Notes under the pieces: model-generated | What the model saw: only the letters and a program-made list of their open reading frames with translations | Databases searched by the model: none | What the model was told of the DNA's origin: nothing | NCBI GenBank assembly: GCA_016703535.1 | Contig: JADJBV010000001.1 | Location: forward strand, 558,001-622,000 | Direction: 5' to 3' | DNA from: Deltaproteobacteria bacterium | Lineage (GTDB): Bacteria; Myxococcota; Kuafuiibacteriia; Kuafuiibacteriales; Kuafuiibacteriaceae | Length of the DNA stretch: 64,000 nt | Made by a program: the position numbers and the translations under genes | Shown: positions 56,758-64,000 of the stretch, one piece after another | Layout: each line of letters begins with the position of its first letter | Position numbering within the stretch: the stretch's first letter is position 1

Positions 56758-57860
56758 GGGGGTGGGGGCTCTGCCTGCTGGCCATCGGCTGCGGGGCCGA
56801 CGCCGGTACGCCCTATGCGTGGGTCCTGCCGGCCGGTTTTCCGGAGCCGGTGGTGCCCAACGACAACCCGCTGACCGTCGAGAAGATCGAGCTCGGCCGT
56901 CACCTCTTTTATGACCGCCGGCTGAGCTTCAACGAGACCACCTCCTGCGGCTCGTGCCACGATCAGGCCAAAGCGTTCGCGGATGGGCGGCCCGTCTCTG
57001 AAGGCGCGACCGGTGATCGCACCGCCCGCAACGCCATGGGCCTCGGCAACGTGGCCTGGTTCGGGACCTACACTTGGGCCAACCCGGTGCTGGAGACACT
57101 GGAGCAGCAGGCCCTGGTGCCGATGTTGGGCGAACGGCCGCTGGAGCTGGGGACCTTTCGAGACGTCGAGGGGATCTTGGATCGCTTCCGCGGCGACCCC
57201 GTCTCTCAAGCTCAGTTTTTGGCCGCCTTCCCCGAGGAAGAGGACCCCTACACCTTGGCCAACGTCGCCCGGGCTTTGGCCAGCTTCCAGCGGATCTTGG
57301 TCTCGGGCGGATCGTCCTTCGATCGTTGGTTTCACCAAGGCGACGGCGCCGAATTTTCGGCGGCTGCCCAGCGCGGCTTTCAGCTCTTCAACTCGGAGCG
57401 CTTCGAGTGTTACCACTGCCACGCCGGGCCCACCTTCAGTACATCGTTCTATTCAGTGGAATCTACTCAAAGGCCCTACGACTTCCATAACACCGGCCTC
57501 TACGACCTGGACGGCCAAGGCGCTTATCCCGCCAACAACTGGGGCCTCAAGGAGTTGACCCAGGCCGAAGGCGACATGGGCAAGTTTCGGGTGCCCAGCC
57601 TGCGCAACGTGGCCTTGACCGCGCCCTACCTGCACGACGGGAGCGCCGAGACCTTGGCCGAGGTGTTGTTGGTCTACGCCGACGGCGGGCGAGTGGTGAA
57701 CGAAGGCCCCTACGCCGGGGACGGCCGCACAAATCCACATAAGAGCCCGCTGGTTCGGGCCTTCCCGATGACCGACGCCGAACGGGACGACCTGATCTCG
57801 TTCTTGGAGAGCCTCAGCGATCCGGGCTTCGTGAGTGATCCCCGCTTTGCTCCCCCTTGA
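56754..57860 (+). CDS. mbnH: MbnH-family dihaem enzyme (cytochrome c peroxidase-like)
   Basis: The 368-residue product starts at GTG 56754 with a lipobox LAIGC. The family signatures are LPAGFPEPVVPNDNPLT, KIELGRHLFYDRRLSFNETTSCGSCH, QAKAFADG, YTWANPVLETLEQQALVP, a second haem in CYHCHAGP, and KFRVPSLRNVALTAPYLHDG. MbnH is a bis-haem enzyme that oxidises a Trp of MbnP to kynurenine. The AT-rich motif occurs at 57447-57461, encoding FYSVE. Confidence 0.93.
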   Translation: MRGWGLCLLAIGCGADAGTPYAWVLPAGFPEPVVPNDNPLTVEKIELGRHLFYDRRLSFNETTSCGSCHDQAKAFADGRPVSEGATGDRTARNAMGLGNVAWFGTYTWANPVLETLEQQALVPMLGERPLELGTFRDVEGILDRFRGDPVSQAQFLAAFPEEEDPYTLANVARALASFQRILVSGGSSFDRWFHQGDGAEFSAAAQRGFQLFNSERFECYHCHAGPTFSTSFYSVESTQRPYDFHNTGLYDLDGQGAYPANNWGLKELTQAEGDMGKFRVPSLRNVALTAPYLHDGSAETLAEVLLVYADGGRVVNEGPYAGDGRTNPHKSPLVRAFPMTDAERDDLISFLESLSDPGFVSDPRFAPP

Positions 57861-57905
57861 TCGGGCCTCGGGCCGGGCGTTGAAGGCTAAGCTTGCGCCC
57901 GCCGG

Positions 57906-58778
57906 TTAGGCGCGTCTTCGCCAGGCGCCGATCGCCAAGGTGACGAAGAAGAGGGCGCCGAGGCTCAAGACCACCGCGCCGCCGGTGGGGACCTCCCACT
58001 GAGTGGAGGCCCAGATGCCACCTTGGGTGGCGATCAAGGCCAGCACAACGCTGGCCACCAGGTAACTGCGGGCCGAGCGGGACAAGTTCCGGGCCGCCGC
58101 CGCCGGCACCACCACCAAAGACTCGACCAACAACGCGCCGACCACCTTGAGGCTGACCACGATCGCCGCGGTCAACAACACCACGAAGACGTACTCCAAG
58201 GTCGCGGTGTCGACGCCATGGGCTTGAGCCAGGGCCGGGCTCAGGCTGTCGAGCAAGAGGTGGTTGTAGATCCGGGCCAAGACCACCGAGATCCCCAGCG
58301 CCACCAAAAAGAGGAGCAAGAGATCTCGATCGGTGAGGGTGAGGAGGCTGCCGAACATGATCGCCTCGATTTGGTGGACGTTGAAGCGGCGGGTGACCGC
58401 CACCAAGAGGCAGATGCCCAGGCCCAAGCTGAGGGACAAGAAGACGCCGACCAAGGTGTCGGGGGGCAAGTTGGTGCGACGCCGGACGTAGACCATGGCC
58501 ACGCCGGACAGGAGGCAAAAGCCGAAGATGCCGAAGTAGGGCGCGCTCAGGGGCTCACCCAGGAAGAGGCCGATGGTCAGGCCGGTCAAGGCGGCGTGGC
58601 CCAAGGCCGCCGACAAAAACGCCAAGCGCCGGGCGACGACCAAGTGGCTGAGGCCACCGAGCAGCGGCGCCAAGATCAACCCGGCCAACACCGCCCGGAC
58701 GATGAAGGGGTAGGCGAAGGCCTGGGGCAAGAGCCCGGCCTCGGCCCACGCACCCAAGATCCCGTAGAACGGCTCCAT
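57906..58778 (-). CDS. znuB: Zinc/manganese-type ABC transporter permease
   Basis: The 290-residue product is an ABC-3 family permease with about eight membrane helices (YPFIVRAVLAGLILAPLLGGLSHLVV, LGHAALTGLTIGLFL, LGICLLVAV, LKVVGALLVESLVVVPAAAARNL). ATG 58778 overlaps the ATPase stop (TGATG). Zinc is the likely metal because the binding protein looks like ZnuA, but manganese is possible. Confidence 0.85.
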   Translation of the reverse strand: MEPFYGILGAWAEAGLLPQAFAYPFIVRAVLAGLILAPLLGGLSHLVVARRLAFLSAALGHAALTGLTIGLFLGEPLSAPYFGIFGFCLLSGVAMVYVRRRTNLPPDTLVGVFLSLSLGLGICLLVAVTRRFNVHQIEAIMFGSLLTLTDRDLLLLFLVALGISVVLARIYNHLLLDSLSPALAQAHGVDTATLEYVFVVLLTAAIVVSLKVVGALLVESLVVVPAAAARNLSRSARSYLVASVVLALIATQGGIWASTQWEVPTGGAVVLSLGALFFVTLAIGAWRRRA

Positions 58779-59434
58779 CAGGCGGCGACCTCGGGCGACA
58801 CCCGGCCTCGGGCCAAGACCGTCACCTGATCGCAGAGCCGACCCAGTTGCCCCCGATCGTGGGCCACCAACAACACCGTCACCCCTTGGGCTTGAGCGCG
58901 CTTCACCAGCGCTTCGAAGCGCCGTTCCGATTCGGGGTCCAGGCCCGCGGCGGCCTCGTCCAAGATCAACAGCTCCGGTTGAGGGTCGAGGGCATGGGCG
59001 AAGAGCACCCGCTGCAGCTCTCCCCCGGAGAGGGCGCCAAGAGGGCGGTGTTCGTGACCCGCCAGGCCCACGCCCGCCAGCATCTGCAGAGTGTGGGCGC
59101 GGCTCGCTTGGCTTTGGCCCCAACACACCGGCCAACGCTGGCGTGGCGCCGCCAAAAAGTCGCCGACGGTGATCGGCAGGTGCGGATCCAGGTGCAGCCG
59201 TTGGGGCACGTAGCCCACCCGCCCGTCCCCGGCCCAGTGAAAGCGGATGCGCCCGCGGAAGGGCACCAAGCCCAAGATCGCTTGGATGAGGGTGCTCTTG
59301 CCGGCGCCGTTGTGGCCAACCAGGCCGTGGATCTCTCCCCGCGCCACCTTGAAGGTGATCTCTTCCAACAAGGTCACGCCGCCCCGGGCCACGCCCACGC
59401 CATCGAGTTCGAGGAGCGGATCCACTGAACTCAC
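58778..59434 (-). CDS. znuC: Zinc-type ABC transporter ATPase
   Basis: The 218-residue product has Walker A GHNGAGKST, Q-loop YVPQRL, signature ALSGGELQRVLFAHAL, Walker B LLILDEAAAGLD (Ala in place of the usual Pro-Thr) and H-loop VLLVAHDRGQLG. GTG 59434 is chosen as start; the frame is open to 59500 and a TTG there is possible. It powers the adjacent permease. Confidence 0.85.
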   Translation of the reverse strand: MSSVDPLLELDGVGVARGGVTLLEEITFKVARGEIHGLVGHNGAGKSTLIQAILGLVPFRGRIRFHWAGDGRVGYVPQRLHLDPHLPITVGDFLAAPRQRWPVCWGQSQASRAHTLQMLAGVGLAGHEHRPLGALSGGELQRVLFAHALDPQPELLILDEAAAGLDPESERRFEALVKRAQAQGVTVLLVAHDRGQLGRLCDQVTVLARGRVSPEVAA

Positions 59435-59489
59435 GGGTGAACCGGGGCGCCCAACACCCGGTTGAGCTGCCAAAGATCGAGGCACGCCG

Positions 59490-60152
59490 TCATGCCTCAA
59501 TCTCCTCGAAGGGCTCGCTTGGGCTCATGGAAGACGGCGCGAAGTCGGGGAACAGCTTGGCGACCCGATCGATGTTCTCTTCCACCCAGGTGCGGCGGGT
59601 GGGAGGCGCCGTCGCCAGCGTGAGCCAGTAGTGGGCACCTCGGGCGCGGAGCAGGAGCTCGAGCCACTCTTGATAGGAGAGGCCCGTCGGGGTGAGCACT
59701 TCACCGCAGTAGTGGTAGTGCACCGTCGCGGGCCTTTCGCCCGGGATGGGGTAGAGGACCGCGTAGGCTTCGTTCGTGAAGCGATCGATCGGGCGGATTC
59801 GAGTGAAGGGATGATTCGGGTTCTCGTCCACCAGCCAGTCGAACCAAAGCTCATCCTCGTGGCCCGCGTGGTCCCAAACATCCGTCACCGTCGGGAGGTG
59901 GATGGCGCCACCGTTGCCGCCGCTCCCCGCCACCTCGTACACCACGTCGACGGTCGACAGTTCAGAGTAGAGTTCGGTCATCCCGGCGGGCCAAGCGGCG
60001 CCCGCCACCTGACGGGCGGCTTCTAGCGCCGCTGGGTCCGTGGGCGGGCCGATCTTCGCGGTCCGCACCGTAATTTGGGGGCAACCGGAGAGCTCCTCGA
60101 TCAGAGCGTCAAAGCGACGGCGCCATCCCATGGCGTATGGTGCAAAGGGCAT
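59490..60152 (-). CDS. SMI1/KNR4-like (SUKH) protein
   Basis: The 220-residue soluble product has an N-terminal helix (FDALIEELSGCP), then MTELYSELSTVDVVYEV and GGAIHLPTVTDVWD, a pattern resembling SUKH/SMI1-KNR4 domains used in immunity and regulation. The assignment is by pattern only. It sits between znuA and znuC on the same strand. It could be a passenger gene, or regulate transport. An alternative start is ATG 60131. Confidence 0.55.
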   Translation of the reverse strand: MPFAPYAMGWRRRFDALIEELSGCPQITVRTAKIGPPTDPAALEAARQVAGAAWPAGMTELYSELSTVDVVYEVAGSGGNGGAIHLPTVTDVWDHAGHEDELWFDWLVDENPNHPFTRIRPIDRFTNEAYAVLYPIPGERPATVHYHYCGEVLTPTGLSYQEWLELLLRARGAHYWLTLATAPPTRRTWVEENIDRVAKLFPDFAPSSMSPSEPFEEIEA

Positions 60153-60181
60153 GCTCGACTGTCAACTTTGGGTGGCCGAGC

Positions 60182-61054
60182 TCAGGGGCGGTCCTGATGA
60201 CCTAAGGCCTGGATAATAACCGAGAGGTTATGTTCCATTTCCTGCTCGAACTTGGGGGCGGTGTACGGACCGGTGGCCACGTGGCTGATCACGTGCACCT
60301 TCGCGCCGGCCGCATCTTCCAGGACCTTCAAGAGCGGCTTCGGGAAGCTCTCTTCGCCGAAGACGTGGCGCAACTTCTCCTTCTTCAAGACCTCGATCAA
60401 CCCCTGGAGTTCGGCGGCCGAAGGGACCAGGCCGTGGGCCGGCTCGACCACCGCCGCCACCTCCAGCCCCAGCTCCTGCATCAGGTAGCTGTAGCCGTCG
60501 TGCACCGTCACCACCCGGGTCTCGGGGGCGTTGACCAAGGCGGCGGTGCCCTTCTGTTTGATGGCCCGCAGGCGTTGGGCGTAGGCCGAGGCGTTTTTGC
60601 GCAGCGCCGGCGCCCACTCGGGCCTCAGCCGGCCGATGGCCTTCTCCAAGGTGTAGGTTTGTTGGATGGCGTTGGTGAAGGAGATGAAGGTGTGGGAGTT
60701 GACCGCGCCGCCCCGGCGGTTGCCGATCAACGGGACTCCTTCGTTGAGGTTGATGATCTGGACCCGCGTGTTCCCCGAGGCCTTGACCATGTCGTGGATG
60801 AAGTCGTCGTGGCCGATGCCGTTGATCACCAAGACGTCGAGATCGATCAGCCGCTTGATGTCTTCGGGCCGGGGTTGATAACTGCCGGCGTCGACGTCCC
60901 CGGGCAACACCGCTCGGACCTCGATCGGCAGTTCGCCGGCCAGGTTTTGGGCCCAAGAATAGTAGGGGTGGAGCGTGACCCCCACCTTCAACGGGGCCGC
61001 GGCCTGGGCCGGCAGCGGCAAGGCCAAAGCGAGCAGCAGTGCCCAGGTCTTCAT
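60182..61054 (-). CDS. znuA: Zinc-type ABC transporter binding protein
   Basis: The 290-residue product starts at ATG 61054 after AAGGAAGG, overlapping the previous stop (ATGA). It has a signal peptide ending at PAQA, then VGVTLHPYYSWAQNLAG (first metal His), DVDAGSYQPRPEDIK, NGIGHDDFI (second), VVTVHDGYSYLMQELG (third) and GEESFP. This is the cluster A-I binding-protein layout, without a long His-rich loop. It captures zinc in the periplasm. Confidence 0.88.
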   Translation of the reverse strand: MKTWALLLALALPLPAQAAAPLKVGVTLHPYYSWAQNLAGELPIEVRAVLPGDVDAGSYQPRPEDIKRLIDLDVLVINGIGHDDFIHDMVKASGNTRVQIINLNEGVPLIGNRRGGAVNSHTFISFTNAIQQTYTLEKAIGRLRPEWAPALRKNASAYAQRLRAIKQKGTAALVNAPETRVVTVHDGYSYLMQELGLEVAAVVEPAHGLVPSAAELQGLIEVLKKEKLRHVFGEESFPKPLLKVLEDAAGAKVHVISHVATGPYTAPKFEQEMEHNLSVIIQALGHQDRP

Positions 61055-61704
61055 GTGTTGCCTTCCTTCTTGGGGCCTTCGGGGGCCACCAAGATCTGGG
61101 TCCATCCTTCGGTCATCGGCAGGATGATCAGCTCATCGTCGGTGGGGGCCGAGTCCCGTCGCCAGACCGAAAAGTGGATGATCTCGCCGTTGCTCAGCAG
61201 GTGGTGTTGTTCGTCGAGGTCGGCCACCGTCGGCACCTCTTTGCCCAAACGGTCGCCCGACTCCTGCAGCAACACCAACCACGCCACGCCCGCGCCGTTA
61301 GGCTGACCGAGGTAGTTGTAGACCGGGGCCTGACCGCGCTGGGCCCAGGTCAGGGTCCCCTTAAGGATCGGGTTCGGCACAAACGGCGGGATCCCGGCGG
61401 TGATCAGGGTCTCGACCGTGGGCCAGGCGCCTGACTCGGCCCGCAGGCTTTCGGCCTCCATCACTCCTTCGAGGAGCTCGCGATATCGGAGCTGGTCCTC
61501 GGGGGGCAACGTGGAGAACAAACGTTGGTAGGGGAGGAGCTCGCCGCTCGGGAGGGCCTCGGGGCCTCGAGTGGGGCCCGGGGCCAGGACCAAGCCGGCG
61601 GCCAAGACCAACACCGCCACCCCGATCACCACCACGGTCTCCTTCTTCGCCGAAGGGGAACGGGCCTCGACGGTGCGCCGGCCTACTGCTTGACGACCTT
61701 GCAT
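61051..61704 (-). CDS. Membrane-anchored protein resembling DUF6162
   Basis: The 217-residue product starts at ATG 61704 after AAGGAGAGGG. It has a basic N-terminus and one membrane helix (TVVVIGVAVLVLAAGLVLA), then a periplasmic domain with ELLEGVMEAESLRAESGAWPTVETL and NYLGQPNGAGVAWLVLLQESG. Proteins like this (DUF6162, from memory) occur in metal-uptake operons. It is coupled to znuA by ATGA. The function is unknown. Confidence 0.6.
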   Translation of the reverse strand: MQGRQAVGRRTVEARSPSAKKETVVVIGVAVLVLAAGLVLAPGPTRGPEALPSGELLPYQRLFSTLPPEDQLRYRELLEGVMEAESLRAESGAWPTVETLITAGIPPFVPNPILKGTLTWAQRGQAPVYNYLGQPNGAGVAWLVLLQESGDRLGKEVPTVADLDEQHHLLSNGEIIHFSVWRRDSAPTDDELIILPMTEGWTQILVAPEGPKKEGNT

Positions 61705-62519
61705 TCGCCCTCTCCTTGAAAATGGACCAACGTCCGGGACAGGTCGGTCACGAACTGCTGCAGGTTCTCCACCGAACCGTCACCCCCCGTCCCATATTGG
61801 CCGGTCGGCAAGGTGGTCAAGTCGACCGCCCCCAACTCCGCCAGGGTCACTTCCCCGTCCCGGTCGGCGTCGGCGGCGAAGATGGCGCGGGCCCGGAGTT
61901 TGGTGTCGGGGCTCTGGAGGTCGTCGTAGAAGAAGTGATCGCCGTGGACCGTGAACTGGATCTGGGCCGTGCCGCCGTTGGGCACCACCACCCCGGCCGC
62001 ACCTTCGGCGTCTTCACACTCTTGGTAGCGGGTGTTGGTGGTGAAGCCCCAGGCGAACTCGACGCTGGTGGTGCCGGTCATGATATTTCCAGTAGCGTAT
62101 ACTGAATAGCCACCGTCATTCATCAGAGCCACGTCGGTGGGGGCCGCGTTGCCGGCGGTGGCCCCCTTGGCCGGGCCGACCTCGATCGAGACCTCGTCGT
62201 AGTGCTCGGCCTCCAGGCCGCGGAACTGGTGCACCGGGGTTGGCCCCTTTTGGTGCATGTCGAAGATCTTCTGTTCGGTCATCTCGCCCCCCTCGACCCC
62301 GTCGGCCGAGTGGAGGTGGACGCTGGAGAGGGCGATCAAGAACTTGGAGTAGGTGACGGTGAAGCCGTCGATGAAACCCTCCTCGTCCGGGGTGGCGGCG
62401 GCCGGGATCTCGACCTCGATGTAGTCTTCACCGTAGGTGTTGACGTTGACGTCGCCGCTGCCGGGGCTGCAGGCCATCAGGGCGAAGGTAAAGGTGGTGG
62501 GGACGAACAACTTGCGCAT
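61683..62519 (-). CDS. Lipoprotein with an EF-hand-like loop, first of two in the zinc operon
   Basis: The 278-residue product has a lipobox (FALMACSPG). The body is beta-rich (VEIPAAATPDEEGFIDGFTVTYSKFLIALSSVHLHS-like opening strands) and ends with an EF-hand-like loop, DADRDGEVTLAEL, near residue 220. It may be a periplasmic or surface metal-binding partner of the TonB receptor. The AT-rich motif (62098-62109) lies within it. The end overlaps the DUF6162-like gene by 22 bp. Confidence 0.65.
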   Translation of the reverse strand: MRKLFVPTTFTFALMACSPGSGDVNVNTYGEDYIEVEIPAAATPDEEGFIDGFTVTYSKFLIALSSVHLHSADGVEGGEMTEQKIFDMHQKGPTPVHQFRGLEAEHYDEVSIEVGPAKGATAGNAAPTDVALMNDGGYSVYATGNIMTGTTSVEFAWGFTTNTRYQECEDAEGAAGVVVPNGGTAQIQFTVHGDHFFYDDLQSPDTKLRARAIFAADADRDGEVTLAELGAVDLTTLPTGQYGTGGDGSVENLQQFVTDLSRTLVHFQGEGECKVVKQ

Positions 62520-62552
62520 GACAGATGACTCCTAGTGGGTACGACGCCGGGC

Positions 62553-63281
62553 TCAGCCCGGGATCCAGGTGAAGTGGAAGGCGGCGGTGTTCTCCACGCC
62601 GCGGGTGAAGGCGTTGTAGGGTTGGGTGCCCTCCTGGAGCTCCACCACTTGGGTGGTGTCGAGGCTCCCAAAGTCGATCCGGCGCACCCACTCGGCCGGA
62701 TCGATGGCCAGGTGGACCTTGCCGCCCGAGGCCTCGAGGTCGGCGCCGAAGGCCACACCCTCGATCGTTCGGTCGAGATCCAGGTGGGCGGTGAAGCGGA
62801 CCGTGACCCCGTCCTTGGTGGCGGTGCCGGCCATCCGAGCGGTGTGATTGTCCAGGTCCGCGGCCGGCTTCAGCACCACCCGGACCGAGTTGTAGGCGCC
62901 GCTGACGCCGTTGGCCTGGCCGAGCGGTTGATCGGGGGCCAACAGATCCAAGGTCACCGGCTGGAGCAGGTCGGCCAAGGCCTCACCCTCCACGTAGTGG
63001 CCCGGGTGGGCGTAGGCGGTGCCGATCACCAAACCCAGGAGGCGTCCGCGCATCGGCCGGCGATCGACCCGGGCGAAGAGCGGTTCACCTTCGAAGAAGT
63101 AAAGGCCCGCCACCGAAAGTTCAGCGGTGGAGAGCTCTACGGTCCAGCCGCTTTCGGTGGTGACGGGGCCTCCTTGGGTGAGGCCTCCCGCCGTGACCTC
63201 GAAGTTGATCCGACTCCGGGCGGTGTCGCTGCCGCAGGCCAGGGTGCAGAGCAGGGCGGGGAACAGGTGAGTGGTTCTCAT
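62553..63281 (-). CDS. Lipoprotein of unknown function in the zinc operon
   Basis: The 242-residue product has a lipobox (LLCTLACGSD). The body is beta-rich with TAELSVAGLYFFEGEP and AYAHPGHYVEGEA (His-containing loop), and SGAYNSVRVVLKPAADLDN. No family recognised. It lies between the TonB receptor and the EF-hand-like lipoprotein, so it may help bind or hand over metal. Confidence 0.65.
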   Translation of the reverse strand: MRTTHLFPALLCTLACGSDTARSRINFEVTAGGLTQGGPVTTESGWTVELSTAELSVAGLYFFEGEPLFARVDRRPMRGRLLGLVIGTAYAHPGHYVEGEALADLLQPVTLDLLAPDQPLGQANGVSGAYNSVRVVLKPAADLDNHTARMAGTATKDGVTVRFTAHLDLDRTIEGVAFGADLEASGGKVHLAIDPAEWVRRIDFGSLDTTQVVELQEGTQPYNAFTRGVENTAAFHFTWIPG

Positions 63282-63292
63282 GGGCGTCTCTT

Positions 63293-64000
63293 TCAGTAGT
63301 GAACGGTGATGGTGCCTTGGGCGGTGAAGGGCCGACCGGCGGTGGAGTGTTGGGCCGGGACCAAACTCGCCGCGGCCCCGGGATCGAAGTTGGAGGCGAA
63401 GACGAACTGGCCGTCTTTCCAGCGGCTGCCGAAGAGGTTGTCGATCTCCACCGAGACGTCGACCGGCCCGACGCCCAAGCCCACGCCCAACTCGGTGAGG
63501 AAGACGCTGTCGCCCAGCTCCTGGAAGGGCAGGGGGCGGGGCCCGAGGAAACTCAGGCCGAGATCGCCGAAGACCGAGACCGGGAGCCCCTCAATTTCGG
63601 TGAGGGGGCGCTGGTAGCGGAGGTCACCCCGCAAGACAAGTTGCGGGACGAAGGGGATCTGATCGCCGGTGTCGGCGTGGACGCCGTGGCTGTAGGTGGC
63701 GCTGCCGGTCGCCGAAAATCCATCGAAGGGTTGGGCCTCCACCACCAAGGCGCCGCCCAAACGGCGGGTCGGGCCAAAAAGTTGGGTGCGGCCGGTGGTC
63801 GGGTCGAAGACCAGATCGGCGTCGACGTAAGTGGTGAAGGCCGCGGCCGAGACGATCAGCCCCTCCACCGGCAAGATCCGAGCGCCGAGTTCGCCGGAGT
63901 GGACCGAGGTGAAGGTCGAACGTTCCCCTTGTTGCAGGCTCAAGGCCTGGGGAGAGCGGAAACCTTTGCCGTAACTGCCGAACAGCGAAAGGCCTGGCAC
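63293..64000 (-). CDS. TonB-dependent receptor, C-terminal part (5' end beyond the window)
   Basis: The 235 visible residues form the C-terminal barrel of a TonB-dependent receptor: GSYGKGFRSPQALSLQQGERS, ELGARILPVEGLIVSAAAF, PQLVLRGDLRYQRPL, VSVEIDNLFGSRWKDG and a terminal ITVHY. It is the first visible gene of the zinc-type operon, so it probably imports a zinc complex. A GCAAGACAAGTTGC palindrome is at 63631-63644. Confidence 0.88.
   Translation of the reverse strand: MPGLSLFGSYGKGFRSPQALSLQQGERSTFTSVHSGELGARILPVEGLIVSAAAFTTYVDADLVFDPTTGRTQLFGPTRRLGGALVVEAQPFDGFSATGSATYSHGVHADTGDQIPFVPQLVLRGDLRYQRPLTEIEGLPVSVFGDLGLSFLGPRPLPFQELGDSVFLTELGVGLGVGPVDVSVEIDNLFGSRWKDGQFVFASNFDPGAAASLVPAQHSTAGRPFTAQGTITVHY

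Noticed and set aside
57861..57905. Possible bidirectional terminator between mbnH and znuB
   Set aside because: Only a weak GGGCG/CGCCC stem with a long loop and no T-run is present.

Overview
The window is high-GC DNA (roughly two thirds G+C by eye) packed with genes on both strands, with many ATGA, TGATG or GTGA stop/start overlaps. Several things point to a Myxococcota-like (former deltaproteobacterial) chromosome. There are secreted lipoproteins with Gly/Asp/Pro-rich linkers after the lipobox, an MbnP/MbnH 'metallo-mystery' pair of the type annotated in Myxococcus, NtrC-type sigma-54 signalling, multi-PAS kinases, a VIT/VWA protein with its dedicated sortase, and a 2-oxoacid:ferredoxin oxidoreductase beside a GltD-like protein. 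This placement is an inference from gene content; there is no rRNA or other marker here.

Layout. 1-1547: end of a radical SAM/SPASM gene coupled to a metallophosphoesterase-fold protein. 1541-4842: a beta-helix lipoprotein and rlmJ. 4855-9744: methylmalonyl-CoA mutase small and large subunits plus the MeaB GTPase chaperone. 9826-12410: an XPB-type helicase with its Bax1/DUF790 nuclease partner. 12420-15603: a rhodanese lipoprotein, an outer-membrane barrel and a five-haem cytochrome. 15987-23317: one minus-strand run of six genes: PAS histidine kinase, sigma-54 response regulator, J-like TPR protein, C39-like papain-fold protein, RimK-type ATP-grasp ligase and GCS2 carboxylate-amine ligase (the last with an apparent frameshift). 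This is the best candidate for an undescribed system. 23562-25448: CoA-transferase/GNAT fusion. 25405-32495: Fur-controlled haem uptake (TonB receptor, triple HmuY, HmuT, HmuU, HmuV, HugZ-like). 32590-38550: DUF2203, a GH92 lipoprotein, a hicAB toxin-antitoxin insertion, a TPR zincin and a small hypothetical. 38560-46108: RecQ, MgtE and two sensor kinases. 46126-50752: ferredoxin oxidoreductase beta and alpha plus a GltD-like flavoprotein. 50846-55138: SDR/TetR pair and the sortase/VIT-VWA pair. 55379-57860: MbnP, a CxxCH protein and MbnH. 57906-64000: a zinc-type uptake operon (TonB receptor, two lipoproteins, DUF6162-like, ZnuA, SMI1-like, ZnuC, ZnuB), cut by the window end.

Structure below the gene level. 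A 33-bp perfect direct repeat brackets the hicAB cassette and preserves the last codons of both convergent neighbours. A 14-bp palindromic family (GCAAG-N4-CTTGC and near variants) occurs at least 13 times, mostly inside genes, and forms a degenerate array with a period of about 74 bp next to the sortase gene. A second, AT-rich motif (about TATACTGAATAGAA) recurs inside several GC-rich genes. Regulatory sites readable by eye are a Fur box, a double TetR operator, a hicAB operator, and a direct repeat upstream of mbnP. No tRNA, rRNA, CRISPR array or transposase gene was seen.
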